DNA from: Acidobacteriota bacterium
GTDB lineage: Bacteria; Acidobacteriota; Thermoanaerobaculia; Multivoradales; JBCCEF01
Length of the DNA stretch: 64,000 bases
Reading direction: 5' to 3'
Assembly: GCA_039028635.1 (NCBI GenBank)
Contig: JBCCHV010000006.1
Coordinates: 79,771 to 143,770 of the forward strand
Position 1 is the first letter of the stretch, and each line of letters opens with the position of its first letter. This document shows positions 55,292 to 64,000 of this stretch, one piece after another. Position numbers and translations under genes: made by a program. Under the pieces are notes generated by a model. It was given only the letters and a program-made list of their open reading frames with translations. It was not told the origin of the DNA and did not search any database.

Positions 55292-56202
55292 GCTTCGCGG
55301 CACCGCCTCCCCTACCCCCCTTCCTGGAAACGGAGCTGCCCTTCGAGCGCGGCACCTATCGCCTCGAGGAAGGGGCCTGGGCCGGCCGCCGGCTACACTT
55401 CATCGACCACGGTCCGCGGGACGCTCCGGCGGTCCTGATGCTCCACGGCAATCCCACCTGGAGCTTCCTCTGGCGTCGCGTGATCGCCGCCTTGCCGGAA
55501 TATCGCTGCCTGGCGCCGGACCTCATCGGCCTCGGCCTGTCGGACAAGCCACGGCGCCTCGCCGAGCACCGGGTCGAAGCCCACGGCGAAGCCCTCGAGG
55601 AGTGGCTCGGCGCCCTCGGCATCACCTCCGCGGCGTTGATGGTCCAGGACTGGGGCGGCCCCATCGGCACCTACCTCGGCGCCACGCACCTCGCCGCCAC
55701 CGGCAGCGAGCGCTTCACCGCGCTGGTGATCGCCAATACCTCGGTACTGCTGCCGGAGCGGCCTCGGGGTACCGCCTTCCACCGCTTCGCGCGCTTCCCC
55801 GGCATCAGTGACCTGGTCTTCCGGGGATTCGGCTTTCCGCAGAACATCCTGCACCGCATCCAGGGCGATCCGGCCTCGATTCGCGGCCCGGTGGCACGCG
55901 CCTATCGCTGGCCCCTGCGCCGCTGGCGAGACCGCGCCGCCCCTCTCGCCCTGGCCCGCATGGTGCCGTCGGCGCCGGACCACCCCAGCGTTCCGGCACT
56001 GCGCCGCGGCGAGACCTGGGCGCGAGCCTTCGGCGGCCCCATCGCCCTCGTCTGGGGCACCCGGGATCCGATCCTCGGGCGCGCCTTGAAGTGGCACGAG
56101 CGGGCGTTTCCGCAGGCCGCGGTGACCCGCACCGAAGCCGGGCACTTCTTGCAGGAAGAGGTTCCGGAGGAGCTCGCCGAGGCGCTGCGGCGAGGGACCT
56201 GA
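55288..56202 (+). CDS. Haloalkane-dehalogenase-like alpha/beta hydrolase
   Basis: The GTG at 55288 overlaps the pyk stop (GTGA). The 304-residue protein has the haloalkane dehalogenase pattern: LMLHGNPTWSFLWRRVI (oxyanion and halide-binding Asn), nucleophile Asp in MVQDWGGPIG with the following Trp, acid in WGTRDPILG, and His in EAGHFLQEE. Known relatives hydrolyse carbon-halogen bonds; many untested members act on other substrates. The motif set is complete, so activity is plausible. There is no signal peptide. Confidence 0.82.
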   Translation: MSFAAPPPLPPFLETELPFERGTYRLEEGAWAGRRLHFIDHGPRDAPAVLMLHGNPTWSFLWRRVIAALPEYRCLAPDLIGLGLSDKPRRLAEHRVEAHGEALEEWLGALGITSAALMVQDWGGPIGTYLGATHLAATGSERFTALVIANTSVLLPERPRGTAFHRFARFPGISDLVFRGFGFPQNILHRIQGDPASIRGPVARAYRWPLRRWRDRAAPLALARMVPSAPDHPSVPALRRGETWARAFGGPIALVWGTRDPILGRALKWHERAFPQAAVTRTEAGHFLQEEVPEELAEALRRGT

Positions 56203-56211
56203 GGCAAGCCC

Positions 56212-58773
56212 TCAGGAGCGGCGCCGGCTCCAGGTGAGCAGCGCCGGCAGCAGAGTCACCGAGACCAGCGCCGTCGACAACGCTCCGAGAACAGCGACGA
56301 AGCCCACCGAGCGCAGTCCCGGGTAGTGGGAAAAGACCAGCGACCCGAAGCCGCAGACCGTCGACAGGGCGGCCACCACGATGGCATTGCCGGTGTCGAT
56401 CAGGCCGCGCTCGACATCGCCGCCGCTTTCTTCCCGGAAGCGATGCACGATGTGCAGACCATAGTCGACCCCGATGCCGATGATCATGGTGGTGACGAAG
56501 ATGTTCATGAAGTTGAGATCGATGCCGAACTGCACCATCGCCCCGAGCATCCAGCAGATGCCCACCGCCAAGGGGCTCAAGGAGAGCAGCGTGTGGCGGA
56601 TCGATCGGAAGTCGAGGTAGAGAAGTATCGCCACCAGTACCAGGCCGAGAATGCCCGCCAGCCAGGCATCGGGCCGGACCCGCGAGCGCACCCGTTCGTT
56701 GACCACGTTGGTGCCGGTGAGGATGGCGTTCGGCCCCAGCTCCTCGGCCCACTCGACGCAGCGCGGGGGCGGCTCACGACGCCAGAGGTTCTCCGGCGGG
56801 TAGAGGTAGACGATGCTCACCCAGCCGTCGTCCGTCTCTTGAGCGAAGCGATCGAGCAGCGCCTTGGCCTGGGTCGAGCTCGAGAAGTCGCCGAGGCCGA
56901 TGGGCTCTGAATGGGCCAGCGCTTCGCCGAGAAGATCGAGGCCGGGCTCGAAAGGCGCCGCTCGCAGGCCCTCCGCCGTCGCCTCCGAGCGGAAGCGCTC
57001 GCGAATGCGATCGATGTCGAGGAGCTCACCGCGACCGCGCTCGAGCCAGTCGAGCACCGCCGCCTGCTGGGCCGTCGGCGGCAGCAGCGAGTCGATCCCG
57101 CTGTAGCCGTTGAGGACGCCCTCCTCGACCAGACCGCGCGCCCCTTCGGCGGCGCGATCGGCCAGCGCCACCACCTCGCGCGGGGAATCGCCGCGCAGCA
57201 CCAGCATCATGTAATCGAAGCCCGAGCCAAAACGCTCGCCGACCTCGCGGGTCACCTGAATGCCGCGGTTACCCTCCGGCCGCATCGCCTCCATGCTCTC
57301 CTCGAACTCCAGGCGACTGGCGGAGAGTAGAGCGATGGCGGTGACCACCAGACCGATCGCCAAGACCCAGCGCGGCGACGCCATGCACCAGCGCATCAAG
57401 CGGTGAATACCGAAGCTGTGCAGGTAGAGGTTGGGGCCACTGCTGCGGCGGCTGTAGCGATCCTCCCGCCAGGCGATCAAGGCCGGCAACACGAAGATGA
57501 CGCTCAGCATGCAGAGCAGGATGCCGGTGCCGGTGAGGAAGCCCATCTGACGCAGGCCGGTGAAATCGGTCACCAGGAAGGCATAGAAGGTCGCTGCCGT
57601 GGTCACCGCCCCGACCACCACGGCACGTCCCGAGGATCCCGCCATGGCCGCCAGCGAAGCGGCGAGATCGCCGCCCTTGCGACGCTCCTCGACGAAACGA
57701 CCGTAGGAGACGATGACGAAGTCGATGCCCAGGCCGATGAGGAGCGCCGCGGTGCCGCTGGTCGCCGAGCTCAGGCGGCCGAGGGAGAGCTTCGCCAGGC
57801 CGAAGGTCAGGATCAGGCCGCAGACCAGTGGGATGGTGGCGAAGAGCAGCGGTCCTAGCCGGCGAAAGGCGAAGAGGAACAGGATTAGCACCCCGGCCAA
57901 GGAGGTGAGGGCGCCGACGATGCCGTCCTTTTTGATGAAGCGGGCGTCGTCGAGGGCGGTCAGGTAGCCGCCCCCCAGGGCCACTTCCGGCACCGGCGGC
58001 AGCTCGCCATCGTCGGCCTCGAAGCCGACCAGCTCGGGCCAGCGGCTCTGCACCGCGGCGACGCGATCCTCGACCGCCGCCACCAGGCGGATGTCGAAGT
58101 CGATGTCCGCCGGCGGCCGGATGGGCTCGGCGAGGATGAGCAACATGCGATGGTCACGGGACAGGTAGTAGCCACTCGACCAGTCGACGTTGAGGGCCCC
58201 GCGGGAGCCCTGGACGCGATCCAGGAAGAGCTCCACCAAGCCCAGCGGATCGACCAGCAGGAGCTGCTTCAGGCTCTGCCCCTGGGGGGTTCCGAGCAGC
58301 CGGCGCATCTCCTGGACGCGTTTCCGAATGCCTTCGTCCGAGAGCTTTTCGGCGAGGCGCTCACGGCCGGCCTGGTCGAGAAACAGCACTGCCTTGGGGT
58401 AGAACTCGCGCAGCAGCTCCTCGGTGTTGCCGAGGCGATACTCGATGCCCTTGATCTCCTCCCGCCCTTCGAGCTCGACGGCGAGCTCGTCGACGAAGGA
58501 CTCGTAGGGATCGAGCACCGCGTTTTCCGGCAGGCGCACCGCCACCGGCAGGTAGTCGATGGCACCGAACTGCTCGAGGGTCTCGAGGAAGGTGTCGATG
58601 GCCGGATCGTTGCGCGGCAGCAGGTTGAGCACATCGGTGTCGAAACGCAGCCGCGAGGTCAGAAAGATCGACACCACCACCAGCAACCCGGTGACGACGA
58701 AGATGCGCCGATAGTTGTGGCGCGCCCACAGGCCCAAGCGGTTGAGGAGCGGAGCTCGCGAATCTAGCGCCAA
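56212..58773 (-). CDS. RND/MMPL-family transporter (HpnN-like)
   Basis: This 853-residue protein has two repeats of one N-terminal membrane helix, a large periplasmic loop and about five clustered helices, the two MMPL/SSD-type halves. Visible segments include RIFVVTGLLVVVSIFLTSRL, the loop FDTDVLNLLPRNDPAIDTF, GTAALLIGLGIDFVIVSYGR and GTAALLI-type equivalents in the second half (TTMIIGIGVDYGLHIVHRFR). Relatives export lipids such as hopanoids. No hopanoid genes are nearby, so the substrate is open. The start is a TTG, and a later start is possible. Confidence 0.87.
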   Translation of the reverse strand: MALDSRAPLLNRLGLWARHNYRRIFVVTGLLVVVSIFLTSRLRFDTDVLNLLPRNDPAIDTFLETLEQFGAIDYLPVAVRLPENAVLDPYESFVDELAVELEGREEIKGIEYRLGNTEELLREFYPKAVLFLDQAGRERLAEKLSDEGIRKRVQEMRRLLGTPQGQSLKQLLLVDPLGLVELFLDRVQGSRGALNVDWSSGYYLSRDHRMLLILAEPIRPPADIDFDIRLVAAVEDRVAAVQSRWPELVGFEADDGELPPVPEVALGGGYLTALDDARFIKKDGIVGALTSLAGVLILFLFAFRRLGPLLFATIPLVCGLILTFGLAKLSLGRLSSATSGTAALLIGLGIDFVIVSYGRFVEERRKGGDLAASLAAMAGSSGRAVVVGAVTTAATFYAFLVTDFTGLRQMGFLTGTGILLCMLSVIFVLPALIAWREDRYSRRSSGPNLYLHSFGIHRLMRWCMASPRWVLAIGLVVTAIALLSASRLEFEESMEAMRPEGNRGIQVTREVGERFGSGFDYMMLVLRGDSPREVVALADRAAEGARGLVEEGVLNGYSGIDSLLPPTAQQAAVLDWLERGRGELLDIDRIRERFRSEATAEGLRAAPFEPGLDLLGEALAHSEPIGLGDFSSSTQAKALLDRFAQETDDGWVSIVYLYPPENLWRREPPPRCVEWAEELGPNAILTGTNVVNERVRSRVRPDAWLAGILGLVLVAILLYLDFRSIRHTLLSLSPLAVGICWMLGAMVQFGIDLNFMNIFVTTMIIGIGVDYGLHIVHRFREESGGDVERGLIDTGNAIVVAALSTVCGFGSLVFSHYPGLRSVGFVAVLGALSTALVSVTLLPALLTWSRRRS

Positions 58774-58877
58774 CGGCGCCCCCTGTCAGCGATCGCCGGG
58801 ACTGCCGAACGGTCTTCGAGGGCGCCCGGGCTCGCGAGGAAGGAAATGCTCATGGTCGAGCGCTAGGGCGCGCCGCC

Positions 58878-59441
58878 CTAGCTGGCACTGCTACCGGACG
58901 ACAGGTGCTCGCGCAGCAGCTCGCGACCGAAAAGGGCGAAGTACTCGAGGCCGGAGTAGACGCTCGCGATCAGCGCGATCCACAGAGAGATCGGTGCCAG
59001 GTGACTGAATTGGCCGAGCTGATTGTAGAAAATCAGCAAGGCGATGGCGACGATCTGCAACACCGTCTTGACCTTGCCCGAGATGCCGGCGGCAATCACC
59101 AGCCCCTCGGACGCGGCGAAGGCGCGCAGGGAGCTGACGGCGAACTCGCGAGCGATGATCGCCACCACCATCCAGGCCGGGGCGACACCGAGCTCGACCA
59201 GCGAAATGAAAGCGGCCGAGGTCAGAATCTTGTCCGCCGCCGGATCGAGCAGCTTGCCGAGGCGGGTCTCCTGCTGGTTGCGACGGGCCAGAAAGCCGTC
59301 GAGGAAATCGGTCAGGGCGGCGAGCAAGAAGACGCCCAGGCCAATGAACTCCTTGCCGTCGATCTTGGTCAGTAGCACGACCACCAGCAGCGGTACGAGC
59401 AGAATTCGAAAGATCGACAGGAGATTGGGTGCGTTCAGCAT
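58878..59441 (-). CDS. pgsA: CDP-diacylglycerol-glycerol-3-phosphate 3-phosphatidyltransferase
   Basis: PgsA makes phosphatidylglycerol phosphate from CDP-diacylglycerol and glycerol 3-phosphate in the inner membrane. The 187-residue protein has about five hydrophobic helices and the CDP-alcohol phosphotransferase motif DFLDGFLARRNQQETRLGKL continuing to LDPAAD. The length fits. It lies 104 bp from the MMPL gene, same strand. Confidence 0.93.
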   Translation of the reverse strand: MLNAPNLLSIFRILLVPLLVVVLLTKIDGKEFIGLGVFLLAALTDFLDGFLARRNQQETRLGKLLDPAADKILTSAAFISLVELGVAPAWMVVAIIAREFAVSSLRAFAASEGLVIAAGISGKVKTVLQIVAIALLIFYNQLGQFSHLAPISLWIALIASVYSGLEYFALFGRELLREHLSSGSSAS

Positions 59442-59495
59442 GGAATGGGCCCGGCGAGAGGCGAATTGTACTTCAGCCGGAAGTCGAAGACCGAC

Positions 59496-60143
59496 TCAGC
59501 GCAGCGGCTTGTTGGTGAGCACGACCCGATTGGCGCTGTCGCGCTCGAGCCGCGGCTTGGGGGCCGACGACAGCCGGGCCACCTTCACCGGCCGACCGCG
59601 GTAGAGGCTGAGGACCTTCTCGACGTAACGCTCGGTCTCGGCATAGGGCGGGATGCCGGAGTGTCGGGTCACCGCCGTCGGCCCGGCGTTGTAGGCCGCC
59701 AAGGCCAGATCCAGACTGCCGAAATGGTCCAGCATTCGCCGCAGATAGGTGACTCCGCCGCGCACGTTCTGTTCCGGATCGTAGGCATTCTCCACCGCCA
59801 GCTCGCGCGCCGTCGCCGGCATCAGCTGCATCAATCCCATCGCCCCTTTGTGGGAGCGGGCTCGCGGATCGTAGGAAGACTCGACTCGGATGACGGCGTC
59901 GACCAAAGCCGGATCGAGGCCATAACGAACGCTGTGACGACGCACCAGTGGCGCGAAGCGGGAGCCATCCCGAAAGGTCGTCGAACGGGACCGCTTGGCC
60001 TGCGGCCGCTGGCTCGTGCCGACGTTGTAGACCACCACCTTGCCATCGGGCCGGGTCTCGACCCGCACCTCCGCCTGCACGCCGGTCGTCGCCAGCAGGG
60101 CGCCAGCGATCAGAGACGGCAAGAGGGTGTGAAAAATCTTCAA
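59496..60143 (-). CDS. Lytic transglycosylase (SLT-type)
   Basis: This ~215-residue protein has a signal (LLPSLIAGALLATTGVQAE) and a C-terminal lysozyme-like domain. The catalytic Glu is in DAVIRVESSYDPRA, followed by KGAMGLMQLMPATA and DLALAAYNAGPTAV, all typical of Slt/MltC-type enzymes that cleave murein glycan strands. No ATG fits: TTG codons at 60143 (GGAGAG upstream) and 60161 are the candidates. It is 54 bp from pgsA on the same strand. Confidence 0.9.
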   Translation of the reverse strand: MKIFHTLLPSLIAGALLATTGVQAEVRVETRPDGKVVVYNVGTSQRPQAKRSRSTTFRDGSRFAPLVRRHSVRYGLDPALVDAVIRVESSYDPRARSHKGAMGLMQLMPATARELAVENAYDPEQNVRGGVTYLRRMLDHFGSLDLALAAYNAGPTAVTRHSGIPPYAETERYVEKVLSLYRGRPVKVARLSSAPKPRLERDSANRVVLTNKPLR

Positions 60144-60218
60144 AACGACGGCGCTCTCCAAAGTCGAAACGTCAGTTTAGCCGATCCCCGTTCGGCGGGC
60201 CAAGGCGGCGGCGTCCGA

Positions 60219-62846
60219 TCAACGCCTCTCGGTGAACACGACAGTGGTCAAAGCGGGGACCCGAAACCGTCCGGAGTCGGGTTTCCAGGAAACCCGCCGC
60301 AGGACTTCGTCGGGGGAGCTGCGCTGCACCCGATGCAGCTCGAGAGCAGCGCCCCGTAGGCTGAGGGAATCGCCCTCCCAGGCCTCCGGCGTCGCGTTGA
60401 GGATCGCCACCAGCCGACGATGGCGGGAATCGACCCTGCCCTCCTCGTCGTGCAGACTCCAGACGATCAAACCGGGAACCTGGGCCGGGCCGACGTTGTG
60501 AAAACGCAGATGACTCCGCACCTCGTCGGCAGTCCGTAGACGCCACAGCGGCGAGCTGCGCCGGATCTGCAGCATTTCGCGGCAGTGGCGAATGCAACCG
60601 GCGATCTCGGAGGACGATGGCCGCAGACCAGGGTCGGCGAGCAGCGGGCGCAGCAGCTCCCAGCGCTGCCGGTTTTCTCCTGCCGGAGGAAGACCGACCC
60701 CCCAGCGGTGGCGAAGGCCGGTGAAGTCGAGAGCGTTGAACCAATCCCCCGAGTCGTAGCTGTTGCGATCTCCGGACTTCGAGCGCAGCAGCTCGAGACC
60801 GGCGTGAAGGAGTGGGACGCCTTGGGCGAGGAGCAGCAGGTCCAGCGCCAACCATTGCCGACGCGCCCGCTCGGCCATGGCGGTCGCCGGCGGCAGCTTC
60901 ATCGCCAGGGCATCGAAGAAGGTCTCGTTGTCGTGAGCCTCGAGATAGTTGATCGACTCCCGGGGCGCCGCGGCATAGCCCAGGCCTCCGTCCCCTCCCC
61001 GCGCCCGGCGACCGTGGCGGTCGGTCCACTCGAAGGCGGCGAGGTTGCCGGCGAGGGACAAACGAACCACATCGGAGGCCTCGAGGAGCCGTTCCCGAGC
61101 CTCCCCTTCGTCCTCCCCGGAAGGAAGGTGATAGAGCCCCGAGAGGAAGCCCTGGCGGCGCTCACCATCAAAAGGCCCGCCGCCGCGGGCGGCGTCTCGC
61201 AGGCGATCGTTGAAGGTCCCGATGCCGCGGCCGTGAAGGTTGTGCTGACTGGCGTTGCGCCCACGGCCATTGCCGGCCATCTCTGCGAAGCTCCAGCCCT
61301 CGCCGAGGAGCTGGATCCGCCGACCGTCGACGCCGTCGGTCTCGGGTCTGAGCCCATCGAGGGCCTCTCGAACGGCCGCGAGATTGCGCACCAGGTGGTG
61401 CCCCATGAGGTCGAAGCGGAATCCTTCGACGCGGTAGTGGCGAGCCCAGTGAAGCACCGAGTCGACCATCAACCGCTCCATCATGCGGTGCTCGCTGGCG
61501 GTGTTGGGACAGCAGCTCGAGGTCGCGATGCGGCCCTCGGGATCGCGGCGGTGGTAGTAGCCAGGCACCACCCGGTCGAGCACCGATCGACGATCCTGGC
61601 CGGCGGCGTAGGTGTGATTGAAGACCACATCCATCACCACCCCGAGACCGAGGCGGGCCAGGTCACGAACCATGGTGCGGGCTTCGAGGATTCGGGAAGC
61701 GCCGTCCGGTCGCACGGCGTAGCTGCCCTCCGGCACCATGAAGTGCCAGGGATCGTAGCCCCAGTTGTAGCCGTCCTCCTCGGCGACCGCCGTCACCGCC
61801 GCCTGCGCATCGGGTCCGTCCGGTGGCCAGTCGTCGAGGGGCTCCGGCGATCGCCAGCGACGGCGATCCTCGTCGACGGTGGCGAAATCGGCGATCGGCA
61901 GGAGCTGAACGTGGGTCAAGCCGGCGCCGGCCAGGGCCCTGAGGTGGGCAACCCCCGGCGCCTTCTCGACCCCGAAGGCGCCGTAGGTGCCGCGCCGGCC
62001 CGGCGGGACGGCCTCGTCCTCGGCGCTGAAGTCGCGCAGATGAAGCTCATAGAGCACCCGATCCTCGATCGCCGGCGGGCGCCGACGGGCGAGCTCCGAC
62101 CAACCCGCCGGCTGCCAGGCCGGATCGGCGAGATCGAGGAGCTGACTGCGACGGCTGTTGCGCGACAGGGCGATGGACCAGGGATCGGTGACCCAGTTCT
62201 TCTCGACCCGCCCCGTCGCCGGCACGAAGACCTCGACCTCATAGAGGTAGTAGCGACCCAACCAGGAAAGCGGCAAACGACGGGACCAGACGCCGGAGCC
62301 GGCGTCGAAATCGAGCTCGACGGCGGCACCGGCCGCCCCGCGGGGGCCATCGAAGGTCCCTACCGCCACCCGCCGGGCGGTCGGCGCCCACAGGCGAAGC
62401 CAAACACCTTGGCTTTCCGGAGGTCCGCTGGACACCACCTCGACGCCGAGAGCACCGTCCCAGCGAAAGAGGGCATCGAGGACCCCCGCAAGCTGAATCC
62501 CGGTGAGGTCGTCCACCGCCTCAGAGCTCTCGCCGGGCTCGGCGACCGCGCCCTCGACAACCACCTGACCGCGCAATAAGTCGGGAACCTCTTCGACTGC
62601 CCCCGCCGGCACCGCGAAGGCAGTGCCCGTAGCGAGATGAGGCCACTTCGCCCGCAAGTCCTCGGGCAGCCCCCCCGGAACCTCCGCCAAGGGAATCCAT
62701 CGACCCTCGCCCGCGGTCTCACCATTCGCCGCCACCCGCAGGCGAGCCGGGCCCCGCGCCCCGGGGTAGACGATCAGCTCCGGCGTCAGCCAGTGGGCTC
62801 GCGCCCGGAATCCGCCACCCGACGCGGCCCCACCCGATGACTTCAT
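60219..62846 (-). CDS. Type I pullulanase-like glycoside hydrolase (GH13)
   Basis: This 875-residue enzyme has N-terminal beta domains including a CBM48-like part (WLRLWAPTARRVAVGTF) and a GH13 barrel. GH13 motifs present are DVVFNHTY, nucleophile Asp in GFRFDLMGHH, general acid Glu in LLGEGWSF, and YLEAHDNETFFD, plus YNWGYDPWHF, the type I pullulanase hallmark (YNWGYxP). Such enzymes cleave alpha-1,6 links in pullulan, glycogen or limit dextrins. There is no signal peptide, so it probably works on internal glycogen. No ribosome site is seen, and the 5' flank is occupied by the MITE-like element. Confidence 0.9.
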   Translation of the reverse strand: MKSSGGAASGGGFRARAHWLTPELIVYPGARGPARLRVAANGETAGEGRWIPLAEVPGGLPEDLRAKWPHLATGTAFAVPAGAVEEVPDLLRGQVVVEGAVAEPGESSEAVDDLTGIQLAGVLDALFRWDGALGVEVVSSGPPESQGVWLRLWAPTARRVAVGTFDGPRGAAGAAVELDFDAGSGVWSRRLPLSWLGRYYLYEVEVFVPATGRVEKNWVTDPWSIALSRNSRRSQLLDLADPAWQPAGWSELARRRPPAIEDRVLYELHLRDFSAEDEAVPPGRRGTYGAFGVEKAPGVAHLRALAGAGLTHVQLLPIADFATVDEDRRRWRSPEPLDDWPPDGPDAQAAVTAVAEEDGYNWGYDPWHFMVPEGSYAVRPDGASRILEARTMVRDLARLGLGVVMDVVFNHTYAAGQDRRSVLDRVVPGYYHRRDPEGRIATSSCCPNTASEHRMMERLMVDSVLHWARHYRVEGFRFDLMGHHLVRNLAAVREALDGLRPETDGVDGRRIQLLGEGWSFAEMAGNGRGRNASQHNLHGRGIGTFNDRLRDAARGGGPFDGERRQGFLSGLYHLPSGEDEGEARERLLEASDVVRLSLAGNLAAFEWTDRHGRRARGGDGGLGYAAAPRESINYLEAHDNETFFDALAMKLPPATAMAERARRQWLALDLLLLAQGVPLLHAGLELLRSKSGDRNSYDSGDWFNALDFTGLRHRWGVGLPPAGENRQRWELLRPLLADPGLRPSSSEIAGCIRHCREMLQIRRSSPLWRLRTADEVRSHLRFHNVGPAQVPGLIVWSLHDEEGRVDSRHRRLVAILNATPEAWEGDSLSLRGAALELHRVQRSSPDEVLRRVSWKPDSGRFRVPALTTVVFTERR

Positions 62847-62853
62847 CGTCGGG

Positions 62854-63037
62854 CTAGCCCGGCCTTCTCACGAGGTTTCCTCGCGAGAGGCCGTAGGTTC
62901 TTGAAGATGCAAGGCATCCGTGGCTGCCACGACGCAGCCGTACTCGACGGACTGCGAGGAGAGCAGGCGACGGATAACGCAGCAGATTCCGGGACATACG
63001 GACGCGCAGCGGAAAGCTGGTGAGAAGGCCGGGCTAG
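62854..63037. mobile_element. 184-bp MITE-like element with terminal inverted repeats
   Basis: CTAGCCCGGCCTTCTCAC at 62854-62871 is exactly complementary to 63020-63037. Similarity continues inward to about 26 bp with two mismatches (CACGAGGTTTCC versus CACCAGCTTTCC). The interior has no coding frame of note. It fits precisely between the pullulanase start (8 bp away) and the SDR stop, which lies within the right terminal repeat. I see no clear target duplication apart from the CTAG ends, so transposition is an inference. Confidence 0.68.
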
Positions 63038-63819
63038 ATCAACGAGCGGGACTGGCCGCCATCGACGTTGAGGCATGCACCGGTGATCCAGGAGGCGCGG
63101 GGAGAGGCCACGAAGGTCACCACGTCGGCGACCTCTTCGACGGTGCCGAAGCGGCCCATCGGCAGATGGTCGTCGACGAAGCGTGCGATGCCGGCGGGAT
63201 CGCGTTCCCGGCGCTCGGCCCAAGCTCCGCCAGGGAACAGGATCGAGCCGGGAGCGATGCTGTTGCAGCGCAGCCCCTCCGGCGCGAGCTCGAGGGCGAG
63301 GGTCTTGGCGGTGGCGATGACCGCCGCCTTGGTGGCCTCGTAGATCGAGAGGTTGGGACCACCGGCTTCGCGCCCGAAGATCGAGGCGATGAACAGGATC
63401 ACGCCGTCACCATGACCTTCAGCATCGCGGGCGCGACGCAGCAGCGGCAGGGCGGCACGGCTGAAGCGCACGTGAGAGAGCAGGTTGAGGTCGATCAGAG
63501 CCCGCCAATCTTCGTCCGACTTCGACTCCAGGGGACCTCGCCGGTTGCTGCCGACGTTGTTGATCAGGATGTCGAGGCTACCGAAGCGTTCGGTGGCCGC
63601 CGCCATCGCCGTTTCGGCGGCCCCGTCGGCGGTGACGTCGAGGGCGAGCGTCAAACACTCCCCGGGCAGCGCCTCGGCACAGCGCTTCAAATCCTCCTCG
63701 CCACGGGCACAGATCACCAGACGGCAGCCCTCGCGCGCCAGCGCCTCGGCGATCCCGCGACCGATACCCCGGCTCCCTCCGGTCACCATCGCCACCTTGC
63801 CCGCCAAACCGAGATCCAC
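63034..63819 (-). CDS. Short-chain dehydrogenase/reductase
   Basis: This ~261-residue Rossmann enzyme has the cofactor motif VTGGSRGIGRGIAEA near the N-terminus, LINNVGSN, the catalytic Ser in FIASIFG, YEATK (Tyr and Lys) and the C-terminal SWITGACLNVDGGQS. All classical SDR residues are present. The GTG at 63819 is chosen because GGAGG precedes it by five bases; a GTG at 63825 is the alternative. The substrate is unknown. The stop codon overlaps the MITE-like right end. Confidence 0.9.
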   Translation of the reverse strand: MDLGLAGKVAMVTGGSRGIGRGIAEALAREGCRLVICARGEEDLKRCAEALPGECLTLALDVTADGAAETAMAAATERFGSLDILINNVGSNRRGPLESKSDEDWRALIDLNLLSHVRFSRAALPLLRRARDAEGHGDGVILFIASIFGREAGGPNLSIYEATKAAVIATAKTLALELAPEGLRCNSIAPGSILFPGGAWAERRERDPAGIARFVDDHLPMGRFGTVEEVADVVTFVASPRASWITGACLNVDGGQSRSLI

Positions 63820-63865
63820 CGCCACCTCCGTTCTGCTGATTTTCCGGACGCCGCACTCTAGCAGG

Positions 63866-63991
63866 GCTGAAAAAGCCGCGTGGCGGCTTCTTCAGCGCCT
63901 GCTGATTGTTTCAGGGGGGCTAAAGGCGCCCCCCTCAGGCGCACGCACATGTCGTGCGCCTTCACCCCCGACCTCGGCGGCTTTGCCGCCG
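63866..63991. repeat. Four consecutive hairpins at the window end
   Basis: Stems are 63866-63896 (GCTGAA..GCCGC / GCGGC..TTCAGC, about 13 pairs), 63913-63935 (AGGGGGGC / GCCCCCCT), 63937-63961 (AGGCGCACG / CGTGCGCCT) and 63975-63991 (CGGCGGC / GCCGCCG). The first may act as a terminator for a gene arriving from the right. The cluster looks like a repeat-family block rather than a single terminator. There is no coding frame here. Confidence 0.55.
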
Positions 63992-64000
63992 CCTCGCCCC

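Overview
The window is a GC-rich (roughly 65-70 percent by eye), gene-dense bacterial chromosome segment. Several family-level signs together suggest an Acidobacteriota member, possibly Thermoanaerobaculia-like: many secreted TPR-CHAT proteins, a DUF4388 protein, a Sigma70_ECF factor divergent from a TPR Ser/Thr kinase, a DUF6503-like protein, and five secreted proteins ending in the same DGFESGD-type tail. No rRNA or clear taxonomic marker is present, so this placement is inference.

Layout. 1-3279 (minus): a MoxR ATPase, DUF58 protein and TgpA-like transglutaminase operon, the last cut by the window edge. 3353-7837: a lipoprotein, a GT2 glycosyltransferase, recA, and an NhaC-type antiporter overlapping recA. 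7865-11938: a secreted or lipid-anchored TPR-CHAT protease-like protein followed by two tiny overlapping genes that share an RGSxDPGDPAPPP motif, the second with four hydrophobic helices. This is the best candidate for an undescribed system. 11994-22487: DUF4388, a SWIM/SNF2 helicase, a TPR metalloprotease-like protein, a DUF6503-like protein, a zinc-less MDR oxidoreductase, a transglutaminase/TPR protein, and an alpha/beta hydrolase with a TetR regulator and three matching 12-bp palindromes, then an alkyltransferase-like protein. 22664-28863: two tandem overlapping TPR-CHAT genes. 30747-32321: a secreted FG-GAP protein. 32419-37030: a PDZ-TPR-CHAT gene overlapping an ECF sigma and a zinc-finger anti-sigma gene. 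37109-40348: a second ECF sigma divergent from a TPR Ser/Thr kinase.

40454-52029 is accessory. It holds secreted repeat proteins (beta-helix, beta-propeller and others) and a cleanly bounded 3478-bp transposon (25-bp perfect terminal inverted repeats, 8-bp target duplication GGCGTATG). The transposon carries a frameshifted IS1/IS1595-like transposase, a DUF5343 gene, a small DNA-binding protein with a promoter/operator region, a degenerate tRNA-like sequence and three unrecognised small genes.

52324-63819 returns to conserved functions: ffh, pyruvate kinase, a haloalkane-dehalogenase-like hydrolase, an RND/MMPL transporter, pgsA, a lytic transglycosylase, a type I pullulanase-like enzyme and an SDR. 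A 184-bp MITE-like element fills the gap between the last two. The window ends in four consecutive hairpins.

Recurring themes are extracytoplasmic TPR-CHAT proteins (four, three distinct contexts), secreted proteins with a shared C-terminal tail (five), and 1-19 nt translational overlaps joining functionally unlike genes.
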